From an uncultured bacterium (GTDB taxonomy: Bacteria; Cyanobacteriota; Vampirovibrionia; Obscuribacterales; Obscuribacteraceae): a stretch of 32,740 nucleotides of DNA. This document shows positions 30,778 to 32,740 of the stretch, in pieces (positions within the stretch are counted from its first letter, which is position 1; each line of letters begins with the position of its first letter). Location: contig CAJXZK010000033.1 in NCBI GenBank assembly GCA_913063055.1, positions 1 through 32,740 of the forward strand, in the 5' to 3' direction. The notes under the pieces are model-generated. The model was not told the DNA's origin and did no database searches. It saw only the letters and a program-made list of their open reading frames with translations. A program made the translations under genes and the position numbers.

Positions 30778-32052
30778 TTAATACTTGACTTGGGGGTTTT
30801 CCCCACTGGAGGCGCTTTCTGCAGCGAAATCGCCATGTAATGCCGCCATTATGAAGTTGGTGGCGATTGCCTGACGCAAGCCGATGCCGATTATAGGTGC
30901 TGGGTCGGGTAGGGCTGTGTTGAAGGACAGATTGGCATTGTTGTCGAAGTGACCAACCAGGTGTAATACGCGTCCTTCGCCAAAAGGAAAGCTCAGGGCT
31001 AATATGCCTAGTTGATCCGCGTCTAGGCGCATAAGATCGCGACTGCGGGCCAGTACTTGTACTGATTTGCCTCGGATCACTCGGACGATTTGACTTTTAT
31101 CTTCTAGCTTCCAGTGGGCCACATGGGGCACCCCCGCTAGTAAAATTGGGTCTTGATCAACCACTACAGCATCAACCACTCTATCTTCGGTGTCACAGCC
31201 ATTCCATTCAACGTATCCAGGAAAGGCTTTCTTTAGGCACGAATCAAGGGCCCAGTCGGTGCTGAGGAGGTAGCCGCCTTTGGCAACAAATTGACGCACA
31301 CATTCAATTGAAGCTTCGCTCAAATCGCAACCGCAGTTGATCACCAATATTTTGCTGCCGGATAGATCTGTCTGTGGCAGTTTATCTTGGGTAATTTTTG
31401 TCGAAGGGAGGCCAAAATTGCGCAAAATATGGCCGCAATCGTCCCATTTTCCTTTGACTTCAACTACTGTTGTTTTAGTAAATTGGGCACTCTGGCCGGG
31501 GTGTGAACGCTCTAGCCAGGCTTTGAAAAGCGCTGGTTGGACAGTGGTAGTTTTTGCTTGGTCAAGGTAGGGAGCTTGTTGTAAAAATTGAGCAGCCATA
31601 CCATCTAAGCCGCGGTTTGGCCGTTGCCTGGCGCTAGCGCGCATTGTCGCAGAGCTGACACCGCCGGTGATGCGCATGGTGCCATTGCTATTAACTTTTA
31701 GTACCGGAGCTGGTGGCGTGATGTCGAGAGCTGAATTGTCGTCATCTCTGCTACCTCTACCTGAGGTCTGCTCTGCTGCTGAGTCAGTCTGCCCGTCACC
31801 TTGGTCGCGGTTGCCCCGTAGCTGTCTCATTCGGGCTGGTTGGACGCTGCGATCATCTACATAGTTTTCATCTGGCACCGGTGTGACCGGGGGGCGTCTT
31901 GCCCGAGCTTTGTTCAAGGGAATTTCATCAACATCGCCGTCAATCCAGTCAGAGGCCTGAACACTTTCGCTGGCAATTGCCAGACTCAGGGCAGCAGAAA
32001 GCAGCAATGCTGCCGGTTTATAAAAAGCTTGTGAGCGCCTCGATTTGTCCAC
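30778..32052 (-). CDS. Exported protein with GATase1-like (ThuA/DUF4159-type) domain
   Basis: This 424-residue protein begins with a clear signal peptide (1-33: basic n-region, hydrophobic PAALLLSAALSLAIAS, VQA cleavage site). A Pro/Arg/Asp-rich, probably unstructured stretch follows (about 35-140). The C-terminal half resembles the flavodoxin/class I glutamine amidotransferase-like fold: SKILVINCGCDLSEASIECV, FVAKGGYLLSTDWALD, and later FPFGEGRVLHLVGHFDNN. Such domains in ThuA or DUF4159 proteins bind ligands and mostly lack a glutaminase triad. No function is assigned. The GTG at 32052 is preferred: AGCAGG lies six bases upstream and the signal peptide starts normally. A TTG at 32079 would add nine residues without a ribosome-binding site. 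It is a single gene, with a 193-base gap to the next upstream gene in which nothing clear is seen. Confidence 0.75.
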   Translation of the reverse strand: MDKSRRSQAFYKPAALLLSAALSLAIASESVQASDWIDGDVDEIPLNKARARRPPVTPVPDENYVDDRSVQPARMRQLRGNRDQGDGQTDSAAEQTSGRGSRDDDNSALDITPPAPVLKVNSNGTMRITGGVSSATMRASARQRPNRGLDGMAAQFLQQAPYLDQAKTTTVQPALFKAWLERSHPGQSAQFTKTTVVEVKGKWDDCGHILRNFGLPSTKITQDKLPQTDLSGSKILVINCGCDLSEASIECVRQFVAKGGYLLSTDWALDSCLKKAFPGYVEWNGCDTEDRVVDAVVVDQDPILLAGVPHVAHWKLEDKSQIVRVIRGKSVQVLARSRDLMRLDADQLGILALSFPFGEGRVLHLVGHFDNNANLSFNTALPDPAPIIGIGLRQAIATNFIMAALHGDFAAESASSGENPQVKY

Positions 32053-32245
32053 ACCGAACCTGCTTGACTGGGTGGCCAATCAATGAATAGTAATTGACTG
32101 CCAATAGATAAGCTAGCACAAAAGTGAGGAATCTTGTATCGCCGGTGCAATAGCTTGTAGACGTGCCCAGCGAGCTCGTTAGAGTTTTGCCTTAAGTTTT
32201 GGCTGGGTCGAGAGCCGCTATAAGATTGAACTAAGTAAGATTGGC

Positions 32246-32596
32246 TTAGGCCCGCTTGCGTTGGTTCTCGTCGTTGCGGCGCACGTCGTTGTCGCTGTCG
32301 TTTATGGCGCGACGAAGCGAAGCAAGTGCAGTTAGGTTTGGCCAAATCACAGCTTTCATTTCTTCAAATTGGTACTCACCAATTTCATGCTGATCATAGC
32401 GCCGGCAGACATCTTCCCAGAGTTGAAAAAGTGTCTTGGGGCAGCAGGTTTCGCGGGCCCGTTTCTGATATTCGAGTAAATCAAAAGCTTCTATGGTCGT
32501 ACCCTCCAACTGGTAAGCCGGGGCTTCTCTTTTTAGGATGCGTGCAAGTTCGACCCGTGTCAAGTAAGACTTCTGTATGATTCTTTTGTTCCGCAA
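32246..32596 (-). CDS. Small hypothetical protein, start uncertain
   Basis: I do not recognise this charged, helical protein of up to 116 residues (LTRVELARILKREAPAYQ, KTLFQLWEDVCRRYDQHEIG, FEEMKAVIWPNLTALASLRR). No signal peptide or membrane segment is visible. The first available start is TTG at 32596, without a good ribosome-binding site and just three bases after the stop of the truncated upstream frame. A TTG at 32563 has AGAAG six bases upstream and is an alternative (105 residues). The close spacing suggests an operon read from beyond the window edge. Confidence 0.5.
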   Translation of the reverse strand: MRNKRIIQKSYLTRVELARILKREAPAYQLEGTTIEAFDLLEYQKRARETCCPKTLFQLWEDVCRRYDQHEIGEYQFEEMKAVIWPNLTALASLRRAINDSDNDVRRNDENQRKRA

Positions 32597-32599
32597 AAA

Positions 32600-32740
32600 T
32601 TACTGACACAAGCTTTGATTGGGAGTGAGCGGAACGCTTGTGCACAAAGGGCTTTGAGATTCTGCTACTAATTCGCTCAAATATGATTCGGCAAAAGCTT
32701 TTTCAACTTGAGCAATAGCGGTCGAGAGTCTCTTATGTAG
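32600..32740 (-). CDS. Partial open frame at the window edge (C-terminus only)
   Basis: The last 46 codons of a frame enter from the right edge and end at TAA 32600-32602. The visible part is helical and polar (RLSTAIAQVEKAFAESYLSELV) with a Pro/Ser/Cys-containing tail ending LCQ. The start lies outside the window, and 46 codons are too few to prove coding. Support comes from the tight spacing to the next gene on the same strand. The product is not recognisable. Confidence 0.4.
   Translation of the reverse strand, partial: LHKRLSTAIAQVEKAFAESYLSELVAESQSPLCTSVPLTPNQSLCQ

Noticed and set aside
31986-32345. Minus-strand open frame of 119 codons
   Set aside because: It overlaps the signal-peptide start of the exported protein and the end of the 32246 gene in another frame, and is Arg/Gln-rich in a way typical of shadow frames.
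1-32740. CRISPR arrays, tRNA or rRNA genes, insertion sequences, prophage genes
   Set aside because: No spaced direct repeats, cloverleaf signatures, transposase or integrase motifs were found on reading both strands.

Overview
The window reads as one end of a metagenomic or draft-genome contig from a Gram-negative-type bacterium. The first 70 bases are not biology. They are an untrimmed Illumina Nextera library end (P5 sequence, an i5 index and the Tn5 mosaic end), so genomic sequence starts at base 71. My best guess for the source is a non-photosynthetic relative of Cyanobacteria (Vampirovibrionia/Obscuribacterales-like). This rests on the style of the proteins: receiver-winged helix-Ser/Thr kinase fusions, PATAN (DUF4388) domains, a giant YD/RHS-like protein with GGDEF domains, and frequent GTG starts. 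It is an inference, not a proof.

Layout. 71-917: 3' part of an M28 zinc aminopeptidase with visibly higher GC than its neighbours, followed by two terminator-like hairpins. 1171-2085 (-): hexose-6-phosphate mutarotase. 2142-3515 (+): PATAN plus degenerate GGDEF protein that keeps a c-di-GMP I-site. 3541-7250 (-): a translationally coupled pair of membrane histidine kinases, divergent from 7457-9052 (+), an OmpR-type response regulator fused to a Hanks Ser/Thr kinase. 9155-21124 (-): a 3989-residue protein with YD-like modules, a calpain-like region, two GGDEF-like domains and an HExxGH metallopeptidase-like region. 21293-22339 (+) and 22331-23332 (-): two unrecognised proteins, the second sharing a module with the giant. 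23540-25216 (+): a second regulator-kinase fusion. 25405-26769 (+): DUF1254/DUF1214 protein. 26871-29152 (+): GNAT acetyltransferase coupled to an exported DUF255 thioredoxin-like protein. 29246-30175 (+): DUF547 exported protein. 30193-30651 (-): small unknown. 30778-32052 (-): exported protein with a GATase1-like fold. 32246-32740 (-): two short unknown genes, the outer one cut by the window edge.

How the genes may work together. The central 22 kb (2.1-25.2 kb) is dominated by signalling. The two kinases 3541-5430 and 5430-7250 are complementary. The first has the phospho-accepting histidine but a decayed ATP-binding domain. The second has an intact ATP-binding domain but threonine in place of the histidine. 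They look like the two halves of an obligate heterodimer whose natural output is the divergently transcribed regulator-kinase fusion. That fusion would pass a phosphorelay signal both to DNA and to Ser/Thr phosphorylation. A second fusion lies 14 kb away, next to the giant protein and its small relatives. C-di-GMP domains occur in complementary states too: a degenerate GGDEF with an intact I-site at 2.1-3.5 kb, and in the giant a GGDE-type domain without an I-site. No tRNA, rRNA, CRISPR array, transposase or phage gene was seen, and no gap between genes exceeds 300 bases.
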